64,000 nucleotides of DNA from Paenibacillus sp. BK033 (GCF_004345425.1 NZ_SLVP01000001.1:1178001-1242000), one strand, 5' to 3'; shown: positions 1 through 9,655, numbered from the stretch's first letter. Made by a program: numbers and translations. Notes: a model not told the origin generated them from the letters alone.

Positions 1-551
1 CGCTTGGAGAGCTGTACAGCAAGGAAGAGACTGAGACCATAGTACTGACCCGCAGCTATCGTTCGACAAAGCCGATTGTCGAATTTACGAGCAGGATGAT
101 TGAAGGCGGAAGTCGAATCGTGCCGTTTAATCGCAACGGCGATGAGCCGACGGTATCGGTTGCTTCGGACGAATCGGAGCTGCACGGGATGATTTCGGAG
201 CGTATCCGACTTCTGCGAGAAGAAGGCGCGAATTCGATTGCGGTCATTTGCAAGACGGCAGGGGAAAGCAGGATGGCTTACGAGGCATTGGAACCGAATT
301 GTCCCGGAATGCGGCTGATCGAAAAAGAGACGGTAACCTTCGAGAACGGTACCGTCGTTATTCCGTCTTATTTGGCTAAAGGCGTGGAGTTTGATGCCGT
401 TATTCTGTACAACGCTTCAAGCAGCGTTTACGGCAGAGAGAGCGAGCGCAAGCTATTCTATACGGCATGCACGCGAGCCATGCATGAGCTGCATCTCTAC
501 TACCTCTCGGAACCGACGCCATTCTTGACGCAAGCTTTGCTTAAAAAATAA
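1..551 (+). CDS. helD: HelD-type DNA/RNA polymerase-associated helicase, C-terminal part
   Basis: The frame is open from the window edge, so only the last 182 residues are visible and the start lies upstream. The tail has UvrD/Rep superfamily 1 features: an RSYRST segment, a KGVEFDAVIL segment (motif V-like), and a final LFYTACTRAMHEL segment (motif VI-like, with the arginine that contacts ATP). This layout resembles HelD, the Firmicute helicase-like ATPase that removes RNA polymerase from nucleic acid. Assignment to HelD rather than UvrD/PcrA rests on the short C-terminal domain and is an inference from the tail only. The next gene converges on it, with stops 8 bases apart. Confidence 0.75.
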   Translation, partial: LGELYSKEETETIVLTRSYRSTKPIVEFTSRMIEGGSRIVPFNRNGDEPTVSVASDESELHGMISERIRLLREEGANSIAVICKTAGESRMAYEALEPNCPGMRLIEKETVTFENGTVVIPSYLAKGVEFDAVILYNASSSVYGRESERKLFYTACTRAMHELHLYYLSEPTPFLTQALLKK

Positions 552-559
552 GTCAGCGA

Positions 560-1138
560 TTACCGGCCGTTGCGGACTTCCGGCCAGATATCGCTGACTG
601 CAACCTGCAGCTCTCCTGCGATAAGCTCAGCCGTTAACCGGTTGGGCTTTTGTATATGTCCATTTCGCAGCTTGGAGATGGTCTGCAAGGAAATGTTCGT
701 TGCGGCAGCCATCTGGTTGGCGCTGATATCCCGTTTGGCCATCCACATCTTAAGCCGTTTGGAAGAGTCGTAGACTTGCTTAATTGCCGTTAAAGGCTCT
801 TCGTGCGCGTATCCGCTCTTATCCTCGTAGATGATCAGCGCATATCTGGCGTCATCCTGATCGGATACGGTTAAAGCCCGGAATTCCAGATGCACCGCAA
901 TTTCTTCTTGCTTGGCGGATGTCAGGACGGTCTCCTGCGTAAAATGCAGGCTGATGTCGCATGGCAAATAGTTCGCAATTAGCAGCTCAAGGGACATTCC
1001 CTTCAGCTGCTCTTGTGTATATCCGGAAAGCCTGCAGAAGGCTTCATTCGTTTCGTGAATCGTTGTTTCTGCCTTCGATACTCGGACAAGCGTCATAGGC
1101 TGATCAAGTATTTGGAAGATTTGATAAAATGCTGTCAA
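560..1138 (-). CDS. PAS domain plus XRE-type helix-turn-helix regulator
   Basis: The product is 192 residues. Residues about 5-105 resemble a PAS sensor domain (segments TTIHETNEAFCRLSGYT and EEIAVHLEFRAL). Residues about 125-185 form an XRE-like helix-turn-helix (MAKRDISANQMAAATNIS then LQTISKLRNGH). The TTG at 1138 is preferred because GGGAGGAG lies 7 bases upstream; an upstream ATG at 1177 lacks such a site. A sigma-A-like promoter precedes it. The combination suggests a one-component regulator sensing a small ligand or redox state; its target is unknown. It is transcribed away from the small zinc-finger gene at 1425. Confidence 0.7.
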   Translation of the reverse strand: MTAFYQIFQILDQPMTLVRVSKAETTIHETNEAFCRLSGYTQEQLKGMSLELLIANYLPCDISLHFTQETVLTSAKQEEIAVHLEFRALTVSDQDDARYALIIYEDKSGYAHEEPLTAIKQVYDSSKRLKMWMAKRDISANQMAAATNISLQTISKLRNGHIQKPNRLTAELIAGELQVAVSDIWPEVRNGR

Positions 1139-1182
1139 AGCTGCTCCTCCCTTAATTCCAAGCGCGCCAATGCACAAAATCG

Positions 1183-1211
1183 AGTATAAGCTTTACGCTT
1201 GTACTATACAA
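1183..1211 (-). promoter_or_regulatory. Sigma-A-like promoter of the PAS-HTH gene
   Basis: On the minus strand, TTGTAT (1206-1211) and TATACT (1183-1188) are separated by 17 bases. The hexamers sit about 45 bases before the TTG start. A direct repeat of AGCTTTAC (near 1189 and 1214) flanks the spacer and could be a regulator site; that is inference. Confidence 0.55.
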
Positions 1212-1257
1212 TAGCTTTACTATATTTAACAAAATCGTCAAGAATAAATGCAGTTTG

Positions 1258-1273
1258 GTTTAATAAATTAAAC
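1258..1273. repeat. 16-base palindromic inverted repeat, possible operator
   Basis: GTTTAAT, two bases, then ATTAAAC form perfect 7-base arms between the divergent PAS-HTH gene and the zinc-finger gene. It could be a binding site for the neighbouring regulator, but AT-rich palindromes also occur by chance. Confidence 0.3.
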
Positions 1274-1354
1274 TTGCTGGCATGAAACGGTTCAATCATG
1301 CGGAAGCTGGCATTTCTATGACAAAAAGGTAGAGTGTTAAGCTAACAGCGAGTT

Positions 1355-1383
1355 TTGTATGAATCTATGTTCTCGGGTAATAT
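1355..1383 (+). promoter_or_regulatory. Sigma-A-like promoter of the small zinc-finger gene
   Basis: TTGTAT (1355-1360) and TAATAT (1378-1383) have exact 17-base spacing, about 40 bases before the ATG at 1425. Confidence 0.5.
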
Positions 1384-1424
1384 AAGAAAACGCAGGTTTG
1401 AAACATAGGGGGAAAACAGTCAAC

Positions 1425-1667
1425 ATGAAAACATGCGGGATCGATAATTGCTCCAAACCGATCAAGGCAAGAGACCTGTGCTCCATGCATCATCAACGAC
1501 TGATGAGGCATGGCGATCCTAATACCGTCATGCCCCGCAGGACAAAGAAACTGGTCAATTGCAGCTGGATCAATTGTACAAGTCAAGCCGTATCGAAAGG
1601 ACTTTGTGTCAAGCATTATTACATCAATCGCGTTTTAAAGAAAAATGAACAAAATGATGTAAGGTAA
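1425..1667 (+). CDS. Small tandem zinc-finger-like protein
   Basis: The protein has 80 residues and two copies of the pattern C-x4-C-x9-C-x2-H (CGIDNC...CSMH and CSWINC...CVKH), each followed by a basic stretch. Conserved spacing in both copies suggests two zinc-binding knuckles. Similar C-x4-C-x(n)-C-x2-H knuckles are known at the ends of phage and bacterial HNH endonucleases, but no HNH motif is present here. The ATG at 1425 is chosen because AGGGGG lies about 12 bases upstream; a TTG at 1398 has no convincing site. The gene has its own promoter and is followed by the glg promoter region. Function unknown; nucleic acid binding is inferred. Confidence 0.6.
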   Translation: MKTCGIDNCSKPIKARDLCSMHHQRLMRHGDPNTVMPRRTKKLVNCSWINCTSQAVSKGLCVKHYYINRVLKKNEQNDVR

Positions 1668-1675
1668 TGTCACAT

Positions 1676-1722
1676 CCATTTTCTGAAAATGGGGTGTTTA
1701 TTTTCATGAAAATATGTATAAT
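1676..1722 (+). promoter_or_regulatory. glg operon promoter region with two operator-like palindromes
   Basis: A perfect 17-base palindrome (1676-1692, arms CCATTTTC/GAAAATGG) is followed by a perfect 16-base palindrome (1699-1714, TATTTTC/GAAAATA) that ends just before a TATAAT at 1717-1722. Both share ATTTTC...GAAAAT half-sites, with centres about 22 bases apart (two helical turns). A third half-site, GAAAATG, lies near 1745. The -35 element is weak. This looks like a repressor or activator region; the regulator is not identified. Confidence 0.5.
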
Positions 1723-1794
1723 GAAGGTAACTCCCTATTTACCAGAAAATGAATCCTTTAACGCTACGGTACCATTCTAACCAAATGGAGGCGA

Positions 1795-3747
1795 TTGTCG
1801 GAAATGATTCAAACGGCACCATACGGCCTTCTGCTGAGCGATTTGTATCTGTTCAACAAAGGCTGCTCTCACCACAGTTACCGGTTCATGGGAGCGCATG
1901 TCATGGACTGGGACGGTAAAGATGGCGTCAGGTTTGCAGTGTGGGCTCCGCACGCCAGGGAGGTTCGGCTTGTTGGCCAGCATAACAACTGGGATGGTTC
2001 CGGTTCGTTAATGGAGCGCGTGTCTTCGACAGGAGTCTGGGTTCACTTCGTACCGGGACTTGGCGAAGGCGCTGTTTACAAGTACGAGATCGTGACCTCA
2101 ACAGGACAGCGGCTGCTCAAGGCGGATCCTTACGCTTTCCTCGCCGAAAGGCGTCCTCAAACCGCCTCCGTAGTGTCTGATCTATACGGATTCCCATGGC
2201 GGGATAAGAAATGGATGGAATCTCGGCACAAGCGGCCGGCATACTCCAATCCGCTAATGCTTTATGAAGTGCACGCCGGCTCCTGGCAGCTGAAAGGGGA
2301 GGAGAACTTCCTCACCTATGAAGAACTTGCCGATCAGCTTGTTCCTTACGTTGCCAAGATGGGATATACCCACATCGAGCTGATGCCAATCAACGAACAT
2401 CCTTTTGACCAATCCTGGGGTTATCAGGTCACCGGTTATTATGCGCCTTCCAGCCGTTACGGCAAGCCGAAGCAGCTAATGAAATTTATTGACCGCTGCC
2501 ACGCGTACGGCATTGGCGTTATTCTGGACTGGGTTCCCGGACATTTTTGCAAGGATGATCACGGATTGCGAAGCTTTGACGGTACTCCGATCTTTGAAGG
2601 AAACGATGAGCGGCTTGCCGAAAAGCCTTTATGGGGAACACTGGCCTTCGACTTCAAACGAAACGAAGTGATCAGCTTCCTCGTCTCCAATGCCATCTAC
2701 TGGATGGAAATGTTCCACTTCGACGGTCTTCGGATTGATGCCGTCGCCAGCATGATCAATCTCCACATGGATAAACCGCCCGAGCTCTTCACCTGGAACG
2801 AGTATGGCGGAACTGACAATCTAGACGCTCTCCGCTTCATGAAACGGCTTAACGAAACCGTATTTCACTACTACCCAGACGCACTAATGATCGCAGAAGA
2901 TTCTTCCGCTTGGCCTGCAGTCACCTCACCTACATACTTAGGCGGGCTGGGATTTAACTTTAAATGGAATATGGGCTGGATGAACGACGTGCTCAAATAC
3001 ATGTCGATGGATCCTGCCGACCGCACACACCACCACCACTTACTTACTTTCTCACTTTTGTACGCTTTCTCTGAAAATTACGTTTTACCGTTCTCGCATG
3101 ACGAGGTTGTACACGGCAAGCGTTCCTTGCTGAACAAAATGCCGGGCTCCTATGAGGAGAAATTTGCTCAATTGCGTTTGTTATACGGCTATTGGATCGC
3201 TCATCCGGGCAAGAAGCTGCTGTTTATGGGCAGCGAATGGGGACAATTCGACGAATGGAAGGACCGCGAACCGCTTGACTGGATGCTGCTCGATTACGAG
3301 CTGCACGGAAAAATGCACGACTATGTCAAGGCTTTGAACCATGTTTATACCCATGAACCGTCCCTATGGGAAAGAGATCAAGACGCTTACGCTTTTCAAT
3401 GGATTGATGTGAATAATGCCGAACAATCGATCATATCTTTCATTCGTTATGGCAAGCAGGGCTTCACTGTTACGGTTGCCAACTTCTCCAGAAACGGTTA
3501 TACCCATTATCGATTAGGCGTGCCGCAGCCGGGCTGTTATCGCATGATCCTAAACAGCAATGAGGTACAGTTCGGAGGTTCCGATTCACAGTGTATTCAG
3601 AAGCATGACAGCGAGAAAGTGAGCTGGCACGGCTATAACCAAAGCATTTCCATCAATCTCCCCCCATTATCCTTCCAATTATTCAGCTTTGCGGGCGGAG
3701 ACCACATTAAGAAGGGGTTGGTGTCATGGGTCGAAAAAAGGAAATGA
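1795..3747 (+). CDS. glgB: 1,4-alpha-glucan branching enzyme
   Basis: GlgB (GH13) cuts alpha-1,4 chains and re-attaches them through alpha-1,6 bonds during glycogen synthesis. The 650-residue protein has an N-terminal CBM48-type domain (about 30-130) and a TIM barrel with LDWVPGHF, the nucleophile region [10 protein letters not shown], the acid/base region IAEDSS and [10 protein letters not shown]. The start is either TTG 1795 (GGAGG 3 bases upstream) or ATG 1804 (12 bases); neither spacing is ideal. It is first in a five-gene glycogen operon and overlaps glgC by 22 bases, indicating translational coupling. Confidence 0.95.
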   Translation: MSEMIQTAPYGLLLSDLYLFNKGCSHHSYRFMGAHVMDWDGKDGVRFAVWAPHAREVRLVGQHNNWDGSGSLMERVSSTGVWVHFVPGLGEGAVYKYEIVTSTGQRLLKADPYAFLAERRPQTASVVSDLYGFPWRDKKWMESRHKRPAYSNPLMLYEVHAGSWQLKGEENFLTYEELADQLVPYVAKMGYTHIELMPINEHPFDQSWGYQVTGYYAPSSRYGKPKQLMKFIDRCHAYGIGVILDWVPGHFCKDDHGLRSFDGTPIFEGNDERLAEKPLWGTLAFDFKRNEVISFLVSNAIYWMEMFHFDGLRIDAVASMINLHMDKPPELFTWNEYGGTDNLDALRFMKRLNETVFHYYPDALMIAEDSSAWPAVTSPTYLGGLGFNFKWNMGWMNDVLKYMSMDPADRTHHHHLLTFSLLYAFSENYVLPFSHDEVVHGKRSLLNKMPGSYEEKFAQLRLLYGYWIAHPGKKLLFMGSEWGQFDEWKDREPLDWMLLDYELHGKMHDYVKALNHVYTHEPSLWERDQDAYAFQWIDVNNAEQSIISFIRYGKQGFTVTVANFSRNGYTHYRLGVPQPGCYRMILNSNEVQFGGSDSQCIQKHDSEKVSWHGYNQSISINLPPLSFQLFSFAGGDHIKKGLVSWVEKRK

Positions 3748-4895
3748 TTGCAATGCTGCTTGCGGGAGGAGAAGGCAAGCGACTGGGGGTTCTCACAAAG
3801 GATTTGGCGAAGCCGGCGGTCTATTTCGGGGGAAAGTACCGCATTATTGATTTTACTTTGAGCAACTGCACGCATTCTGGCATCGACACGGTTGGCGTTC
3901 TTACGCAATACCAGCCGCTTGAATTGAACCGGTATTTGGGCATCGGAAGCCCATGGGGGCTGGACCGCAGGGATGGCGGCATGGCCATTCTGCCTCCATA
4001 CGTGAAACAAAAAGGCGGAGTCTGGTATAAAGGCACGGCAAATGCGATTTATCAAAACATGGCGTTTATTGAACGCTACGACCCAACCTATGTTCTGGTC
4101 ATCTCGGGTGACCATATTTATAAAATGGATTACGATTTGATGCTGCAGCATCACAAGAAAAGCGGGGCGGATATTACGATTGCCGGCATTGAGGTGCCGT
4201 GGAAGGAAGCAAGCCGTTTTGGCGTTATGCACGTCGATGACGAAGACCGGATTACGGCTTTCGAGGAAAAGCCTAAAAACCCGACCAGCAATATCGCTTC
4301 GATGGGCGTGTACATTTTCACCTGGTCGGTTTTGAAGAAGTATTTGATTTACGATGAAGCCAGCCGCAATTCCAGTCACGACTTCGGCAAGGACGTTATT
4401 CCGTCGATGATGAGAGACGGATTGCATCTGAGCGCGTACGCTTTCCGCGGTTACTGGAAGGATGTCGGCACGATCGAAAGCTTATGGGAAGCCAATATGG
4501 ATTTGCTCGACGATAAGCCTTCGCTGGATCTGGCCGATAGAGATTGGCGCATTTTCTCCGTCAGTCCGAATCGTCCTGCCCAATACGTCGCTTGCGGGGC
4601 GAGCGTATCCTCCTCCATGGTGACTGAAGGCTGCATTGTGGAAGGCGATGTCGAACGTTCCGTTTTGTTCTTTGGCGTTACGACGGGCAAAAACAGTATC
4701 GTTAGCCAATCGGTCATTATGCCGAATGTGAAAATTGGCGAAGGAGCCCGCATCTACCGGGCGATAATTGGTGAAGGTGCTGTAATTGAAGACGGCGTAT
4801 GCATCGGCAGTCCAGATGATGATGCGATTACCGTTGTTGCCGTAGGCGAGTTTGTATCCAATGAACCGATGCTGCTGGAGGTGGAGCCGTCATGA
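3726..4895 (+). CDS. glgC: Glucose-1-phosphate adenylyltransferase, catalytic subunit
   Basis: GlgC makes ADP-glucose from ATP and glucose 1-phosphate, the committed step of glycogen synthesis. The 389-residue protein starts with the nucleotidyltransferase signature [21 protein letters not shown] and contains [10 protein letters not shown] and the FEEKPKNP sugar-phosphate loop. The C-terminal third has left-handed beta-helix type repeats ending near [12 protein letters not shown]. It overlaps glgB by 22 bases and glgD by 4 bases (ATGA), so the GlgC and GlgD subunits are probably made in balanced amounts. Confidence 0.95.
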   Translation: MGRKKEMIAMLLAGGEGKRLGVLTKDLAKPAVYFGGKYRIIDFTLSNCTHSGIDTVGVLTQYQPLELNRYLGIGSPWGLDRRDGGMAILPPYVKQKGGVWYKGTANAIYQNMAFIERYDPTYVLVISGDHIYKMDYDLMLQHHKKSGADITIAGIEVPWKEASRFGVMHVDDEDRITAFEEKPKNPTSNIASMGVYIFTWSVLKKYLIYDEASRNSSHDFGKDVIPSMMRDGLHLSAYAFRGYWKDVGTIESLWEANMDLLDDKPSLDLADRDWRIFSVSPNRPAQYVACGASVSSSMVTEGCIVEGDVERSVLFFGVTTGKNSIVSQSVIMPNVKIGEGARIYRAIIGEGAVIEDGVCIGSPDDDAITVVAVGEFVSNEPMLLEVEPS

Positions 4896-6004
4896 AACAT
4901 CAAGTTATGGGCGTCATAAATCTGATTCACGAAAACGATGATATGGAGCGGCTGACGCAGAACCGCTGCCTGGCAACCGTGCCGTTTGGCGCAAGATACC
5001 GGCTTATCGATTTCATCCTGTCAAGCATGGTGAACTCCGGAATCAATAAAGTAGCCGTATTCGCACATACGAAATACCGTTCCCTAATGGATCACGTTGG
5101 TTCCGGCGACCATTGGGACTTAAATAACCGTCAGAGCGGCTTGTTCCTGCTTCCTCCGGCAACGGACGACATTCAGGAAATCAGCCGCGGGGACTTATAT
5201 CATTTCTACCAGCACCGCGATTATTTCAACCGTTCTACGCTGGAATATGTCGTGATTGCCCGCAGTCATATGGTTTGCAATATTGATTTCGAACCGATTA
5301 TCGAAGCGCATAAGGAGCGCGAAGCGGATATTACGATCGTATGCAAGCGGGATGCCGATCTGATGGGAGGCAAGGCCCGCAAAATGAAGATGGATGGGGA
5401 TGGCCGCATAACGGCCATGCAGGACCATTACGGAAGATTGAACAGCGATATCTGTTCCATGGAAATGTACGTGATGCGCAAGGATTTCCTAATGGAGCTT
5501 GTCGAAACTTCCCTTGCCCAAGGGCAGGACCATCTGGTCCGCCACGCCATTTTCTCGAGAATCGATAAACTTCGCGTCTACGGCTATTTGCATGAGGGTT
5601 ATCTGGCAATCGTAAATACTCTGTCGAGCTTCTACCAGAGCAACATGAGCCTGCTTCGCCCCCAAGTATGGCGTGAGTTGTTCTTCCAGCCGGGGACGGT
5701 CTTCACGAAAGGCAAAGATGAGCCTCCAGCCCGCTATCTGGGAACATCCAAGGTGACCGACTCCCTTATTGCTAATGGCTGCCGTATAGAAGGAACGGTC
5801 GAAAACAGCATTCTGTTCCGCGGAGTCCATGTCCGCAAGGGTGCCGTTGTCCGCAACAGCATCATTATGCAAAACGGCGACATCGGCGAGAACAGTCTGG
5901 TCCAGCACTGCATTCTGGATAAGGATGTGCGCGTACAGTATGACCGCGATATCCGCGGTTCTTCCGAAAATCCGTTTCTGGCAGGCAAGCGTAAGATTAT
6001 ATAA
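4892..6004 (+). CDS. glgD: Glucose-1-phosphate adenylyltransferase, GlgD subunit
   Basis: GlgD is the second, regulatory-type subunit of the bacillary ADP-glucose pyrophosphorylase. The 370-residue protein keeps the fold of GlgC ([14 protein letters not shown], then a C-terminal beta-helix) but its N-terminus, [17 protein letters not shown], lacks the GGxGxRL nucleotide loop seen in GlgC. That is typical of GlgD and suggests little activity alone. It starts at the ATGA overlap with glgC. A 40-base gap precedes glgA. Confidence 0.93.
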   Translation: MKHQVMGVINLIHENDDMERLTQNRCLATVPFGARYRLIDFILSSMVNSGINKVAVFAHTKYRSLMDHVGSGDHWDLNNRQSGLFLLPPATDDIQEISRGDLYHFYQHRDYFNRSTLEYVVIARSHMVCNIDFEPIIEAHKEREADITIVCKRDADLMGGKARKMKMDGDGRITAMQDHYGRLNSDICSMEMYVMRKDFLMELVETSLAQGQDHLVRHAIFSRIDKLRVYGYLHEGYLAIVNTLSSFYQSNMSLLRPQVWRELFFQPGTVFTKGKDEPPARYLGTSKVTDSLIANGCRIEGTVENSILFRGVHVRKGAVVRNSIIMQNGDIGENSLVQHCILDKDVRVQYDRDIRGSSENPFLAGKRKII

Positions 6005-6044
6005 ATAGCAATTAAATTATGGATAGGGTATGAGGTGATCAGGC

Positions 6045-7508
6045 GTGAATATATTAATGGCCGCTTCCGAAGCAACTCCGCTCGCCAAATCGGGCGGACT
6101 GGCTGACGTTGCAGGAGCTTTGCCGAAGGCGCTCAAGCAGCGTGGAGCCGATGTTCGTATTATTATGCCCAAGTATGAAGAGATCCCAGATTATTATATT
6201 CAGAATTTTGAGCGAATTGCTGAATTTTATGTAAATTTTGGCTGGAGAAGCCAATATTGCGGATTGTTCCGGGCGGAAATCGACGGTGTGATTTTCTATT
6301 TGCTTGATAATGAATACTACTTCGGGCGCAGAGGCCTGTACGGCTATAACGACGATGCCGAGCGATTCGTCTTCTATTCCGTGGCGGTTATGGAGGCTGT
6401 GCGGTACCTGGATTACACGCCGGATATCGTACATTGCCATGATTGGCAGGCCGGACTTATTCCGTTCCTGCTCCGCACCCGTTACGCGAATGACCCAGCC
6501 TGGGACGGCGTGAAGTCGGTATTCACGATCCATAACCTGATGTATCAAGGGTTGTTCGGCATTGACCTCTTAAAGGAGCTTCTGGGAGCGGGAGACGAGA
6601 TGTTCACCGCCGACAAGCTGGAGTTCCACGGTGCCGCAAGCTGCCTGAAAGGGGGGCTTGTCTATGCGGACAAGCTTACGACGGTCAGCGAAACCTACGC
6701 CCGGGAAATTCAGAGCTGGGAGCATGGCGAGAAGCTTGACGGGCTGCTGCGCAGCCGCTCCGGCGATCTGGCAGGCATTATTAACGGGATTGATACCGAT
6801 TTATACGACCCGATGAACGATGATGCCCTACATACGCCTTACCGTTCCTCTACTTCCCGCAAGCGGAAGAACAAGCTGAGCTTGCAGGCGGAGCTTGGCC
6901 TTCCCGAGTCGGAAGATATCCCGCTGATCGGAATAATCAGCCGTCTCGTGGAGTCGAAGGGGATGGACCTCATTACCTGGAAGCTTGACGAGCTTATGCA
7001 GGAGGATGTACAGCTTGTAGTTCTGGGAGCGGGAGATTGGCATTACGAGAATGCCATGAATCAGCTGGTCGCCCGTTATCCGAATAAAGCCGCGGTATGG
7101 CTTGGTTACAATGACCGCCTGGCTAGAAGGATCTATGCAGGCTCGGATATTTTCCTCATGCCATCACGTTTTGAGCCTTGCGGCTTAAGCCAGCTGCTCG
7201 CTCTTCGTTACCGCTCCATTCCGGTTGTCCGGGAAACCGGCGGTCTAAAGGATACGGTCTTCTCCTATAATGAAGAGACCGGGGAAGGCAACGGCTTCAG
7301 CTTCACGCATTATAACGCGGACGATTTCATGTATACGGTGAGAAGGGCGCTTCACTTCTACCGCGATGATGCCGTATGGCGCCGCATCGTAGAAAACGCC
7401 GGCAAGGAAGATTACAGCTGGAGCCGCTCGGCAAAAGCTTATATAGCCTTGTACGATCAACTTCTTGCTTCTCGAAAGGGGACTGAAAGATGGCCCGTCA
7501 CCTTGTAA
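6045..7508 (+). CDS. glgA: Glycogen synthase (ADP-glucose type)
   Basis: GlgA (GT5) extends alpha-1,4-glucan from ADP-glucose. The 487-residue protein has the N-terminal KSGGLADVAGALP loop that binds ADP-glucose, VHCHDWQAGL, and the C-terminal SRFEPCGLSQL segment with the conserved glutamate. The GTG at 6045 follows GAGGTGATC with good spacing. Its end overlaps the GH15 gene by 19 bases, so the last enzyme is co-translated with it. Confidence 0.95.
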   Translation: MNILMAASEATPLAKSGGLADVAGALPKALKQRGADVRIIMPKYEEIPDYYIQNFERIAEFYVNFGWRSQYCGLFRAEIDGVIFYLLDNEYYFGRRGLYGYNDDAERFVFYSVAVMEAVRYLDYTPDIVHCHDWQAGLIPFLLRTRYANDPAWDGVKSVFTIHNLMYQGLFGIDLLKELLGAGDEMFTADKLEFHGAASCLKGGLVYADKLTTVSETYAREIQSWEHGEKLDGLLRSRSGDLAGIINGIDTDLYDPMNDDALHTPYRSSTSRKRKNKLSLQAELGLPESEDIPLIGIISRLVESKGMDLITWKLDELMQEDVQLVVLGAGDWHYENAMNQLVARYPNKAAVWLGYNDRLARRIYAGSDIFLMPSRFEPCGLSQLLALRYRSIPVVRETGGLKDTVFSYNEETGEGNGFSFTHYNADDFMYTVRRALHFYRDDAVWRRIVENAGKEDYSWSRSAKAYIALYDQLLASRKGTERWPVTL

Positions 7509-9460
7509 TCGGCAATGGTAAGCTGCTGCTCAATTTGGATCAACATTGTTTTATTCGGGATATTTATTTTCCGTATGTCGGACAGCTAAACCATGTGGGC
7601 GGTCACTATTGCCGGTTCGGGATCTGGATCGGAGGCGCATTTTCTTGGCTGGATGAGAAGGAATGGACATTCGAGCTGAACTATATCGAGGATTCCCTTG
7701 TGACGAACATTATCGCGAGGCATGAGGGACTGGGCGTAGAGCTGCAAATGAACGATGGCATTCATCAGCGCGAATGCATCTACATTAAACGGGTTGTTGT
7801 ACGCAACAGGAGGAACGAAAGCCGGGAAGCCCGGCTTTTCTTCCATCAGGATCTGATGATCGAAGGCTCGGAAGTAGGAGATACGGCCGCTTACTATCCG
7901 GAAAACAATACGATGTTTCACTATAAGCGCTCGAATTACTTCATGTTTAGCGGCTGTACGGATGAAGGCGGCATTATGCAGTACTCAACGGGCATTAAAA
8001 GGTTTCACTCCGCGGAGGGAACCTGGCGCGACGCGGAAGACGGCGTGCTGATGGGCAATACGATTGCCCAAGGCTCGGTTGACAGTACGATTGGTCTGCG
8101 CACAATGGTTCCTGGCAACGGCGAGAAGACGCTGTATTACTGGATGTCCGTCGGCAAAAATCTCGAGGAAGTCAAAACCCTTCATAAATACGTGAAGGAT
8201 AATCATCCAGAGAAGCTGCTCAGCCGGATCGTCATTTACTGGAAGCATTGGCTGCAGCGTTCCGAGGACAATTTAGGGGATTTGCCCAAAGAGGTCACCC
8301 GGATGTTTAAGCATAGTCTGCTGCTTGTCCGTACGCAGGTCGATGAGCGCGGTGCGATTTTGGCTGCGAATGATACGGATATTTTGCAGTATAACCGGGA
8401 TCATTACAGTTATATGTGGCCGCGTGACGGCGCGCTAATCGCCGAGGCGATGTCGCTGGCAGGATATCAGAGCGTCATTACTCCGTTTTTTTATTTCTGC
8501 GCGAACGCGTTGTCTCCGGAAGGCTATTTGTATCACAAGTACAATCCGGACGGAACGGTAGGCTCCAGCTGGCATCCGTATATTGTGAAGGGGAGCCAGA
8601 GAATTCCGATCCAGGAAGACGAAACCGCGCTTGTCCTGTTCGCGTTATGGCAGGACTATTCGCGTAATCAGGTTATCGAGCTGCCCCAATCGCTCTACAG
8701 CAGCTTGATCCGGAAGGCAGCCTCCTTCCTAAGTGAATACATCGAGCCGGAGCTGTCGCTGCCGAAGCCAAGCTATGATCTTTGGGAGGAGCGGTACGGG
8801 ATCTGGACTTATACGGCTGCTTCCGTGTATGCCGGTCTAATGGCAGGCGCCTTCTTCACCGAGCTGTTTGGGGATTATGAGCGGAGCGACCATTACCGCA
8901 ATATGGCCCATACGGTCAAGACCGGAATATTAACGCATCTCTGGGATGAAGAGTCCGGACGTTTCGCCCGCGGGCTTGTGCAACGGGATAACCGGTGGGT
9001 GAAGGATATGACGCTGGAGAGCAGTATCTTCGGATTATGGGAGTTTGGCGTCTTGTCCGTTCATGATGAACGCGTGCAGAAGACGATGAATGCCATAAAG
9101 GAAGGTCTCCGGGTCAAGACTCATATTGGCGGCATTGCCCGATATACCAATGATTATTACTTCCAGCAATCCGGAGAAATCGACCAGGTTCCGGGCAATC
9201 CGTGGATCATCTGTACGCTGTGGGTGGCCAATTACGAGATTGAATCCGCGCTTACGCTGGCAGATCTGGAAGGTCCGCTCAGGACGCTGGAATGGGTTGT
9301 CGACCACGCATTATCGAGCGGGCTGCTGCCGGAGCAGCTTAACCCTTTCGACGGTTCGCCGCTGTCCGTGGCGCCGCTGACCTGGTCTCATGCAACCTTT
9401 GTTCAAAGCGTAAGCAAATACGCCGCGAAATACAAAGAGCTTCAGGGGGCAAAGCCGTAA
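7490..9460 (+). CDS. GH15 glucoamylase-like glucan hydrolase
   Basis: The 656-residue protein has an N-terminal beta-sandwich of about 250 residues followed by an (alpha/alpha)6 barrel, the layout of bacterial GH15 glucoamylases. Visible motifs are YMWPRDGALIAEAM, YDLWEERYGIWTYTAA (holding the likely catalytic acid Glu) and LLPEQLNPFDG (holding the likely catalytic base Glu). GH15 enzymes release glucose from the non-reducing ends of alpha-glucans; some members act on trehalose, so the substrate is not proven. It overlaps glgA by 19 bases. In B. subtilis this place holds glycogen phosphorylase GlgP, so here degradation may be hydrolytic. No signal peptide is seen, which fits an intracellular role. 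Confidence 0.85.
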   Translation: MARHLVIGNGKLLLNLDQHCFIRDIYFPYVGQLNHVGGHYCRFGIWIGGAFSWLDEKEWTFELNYIEDSLVTNIIARHEGLGVELQMNDGIHQRECIYIKRVVVRNRRNESREARLFFHQDLMIEGSEVGDTAAYYPENNTMFHYKRSNYFMFSGCTDEGGIMQYSTGIKRFHSAEGTWRDAEDGVLMGNTIAQGSVDSTIGLRTMVPGNGEKTLYYWMSVGKNLEEVKTLHKYVKDNHPEKLLSRIVIYWKHWLQRSEDNLGDLPKEVTRMFKHSLLLVRTQVDERGAILAANDTDILQYNRDHYSYMWPRDGALIAEAMSLAGYQSVITPFFYFCANALSPEGYLYHKYNPDGTVGSSWHPYIVKGSQRIPIQEDETALVLFALWQDYSRNQVIELPQSLYSSLIRKAASFLSEYIEPELSLPKPSYDLWEERYGIWTYTAASVYAGLMAGAFFTELFGDYERSDHYRNMAHTVKTGILTHLWDEESGRFARGLVQRDNRWVKDMTLESSIFGLWEFGVLSVHDERVQKTMNAIKEGLRVKTHIGGIARYTNDYYFQQSGEIDQVPGNPWIICTLWVANYEIESALTLADLEGPLRTLEWVVDHALSSGLLPEQLNPFDGSPLSVAPLTWSHATFVQSVSKYAAKYKELQGAKP

Positions 9461-9471
9461 AGCCATGAAGA

Positions 9472-9502
9472 AAAGCCGCTTAGCATATAGCTAAGCGGCT
9501 TT
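9472..9502. terminator. Bidirectional terminator between glg operon and yjcZ-like gene
   Basis: Perfect 13-base arms AAAGCCGCTTAGC/GCTAAGCGGCTTT enclose a 5-base loop, with T-rich flanks on both strands, between convergent genes. Confidence 0.85.
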
Positions 9503-9523
9503 GTTGCGATCCGAAGCGGCTAT

Positions 9524-9655
9524 TTAAAAGAAGCTGCAGGTACGGATAATGATAACCAGCAATATGAATAAAACAAGAATATAGGCAGCGCTATTGTTCC
9601 AGACTCCTTGAACCGGTCCATAGCCCATATTAGCTCCTGCTACAGGGTAACCCAT
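9524..9655 (-). CDS. YjcZ-family small sporulation membrane peptide
   Basis: A 43-residue peptide too short for routine gene calling. It starts MGYPVAGANMGYGPVQG, glycine/tyrosine-rich, and ends in one hydrophobic helix (AAYILVLFILLVIII) and RTCSFF. This Gly/Tyr head plus single membrane helix is the layout of the YjcZ family of small sporulation proteins. GGGAGG lies 8 bases before the ATG. It sits downstream of, and on the same strand as, the gerP cluster, which supports a sporulation role. Assignment is by composition and architecture. Confidence 0.65.
   Translation of the reverse strand: MGYPVAGANMGYGPVQGVWNNSAAYILVLFILLVIIIRTCSFF

Noticed and set aside
3633..4427. 264-codon open frame antisense to the glgB-glgC junction
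   Set aside because: It crosses the overlapping ends of two conserved genes and has no recognisable product.
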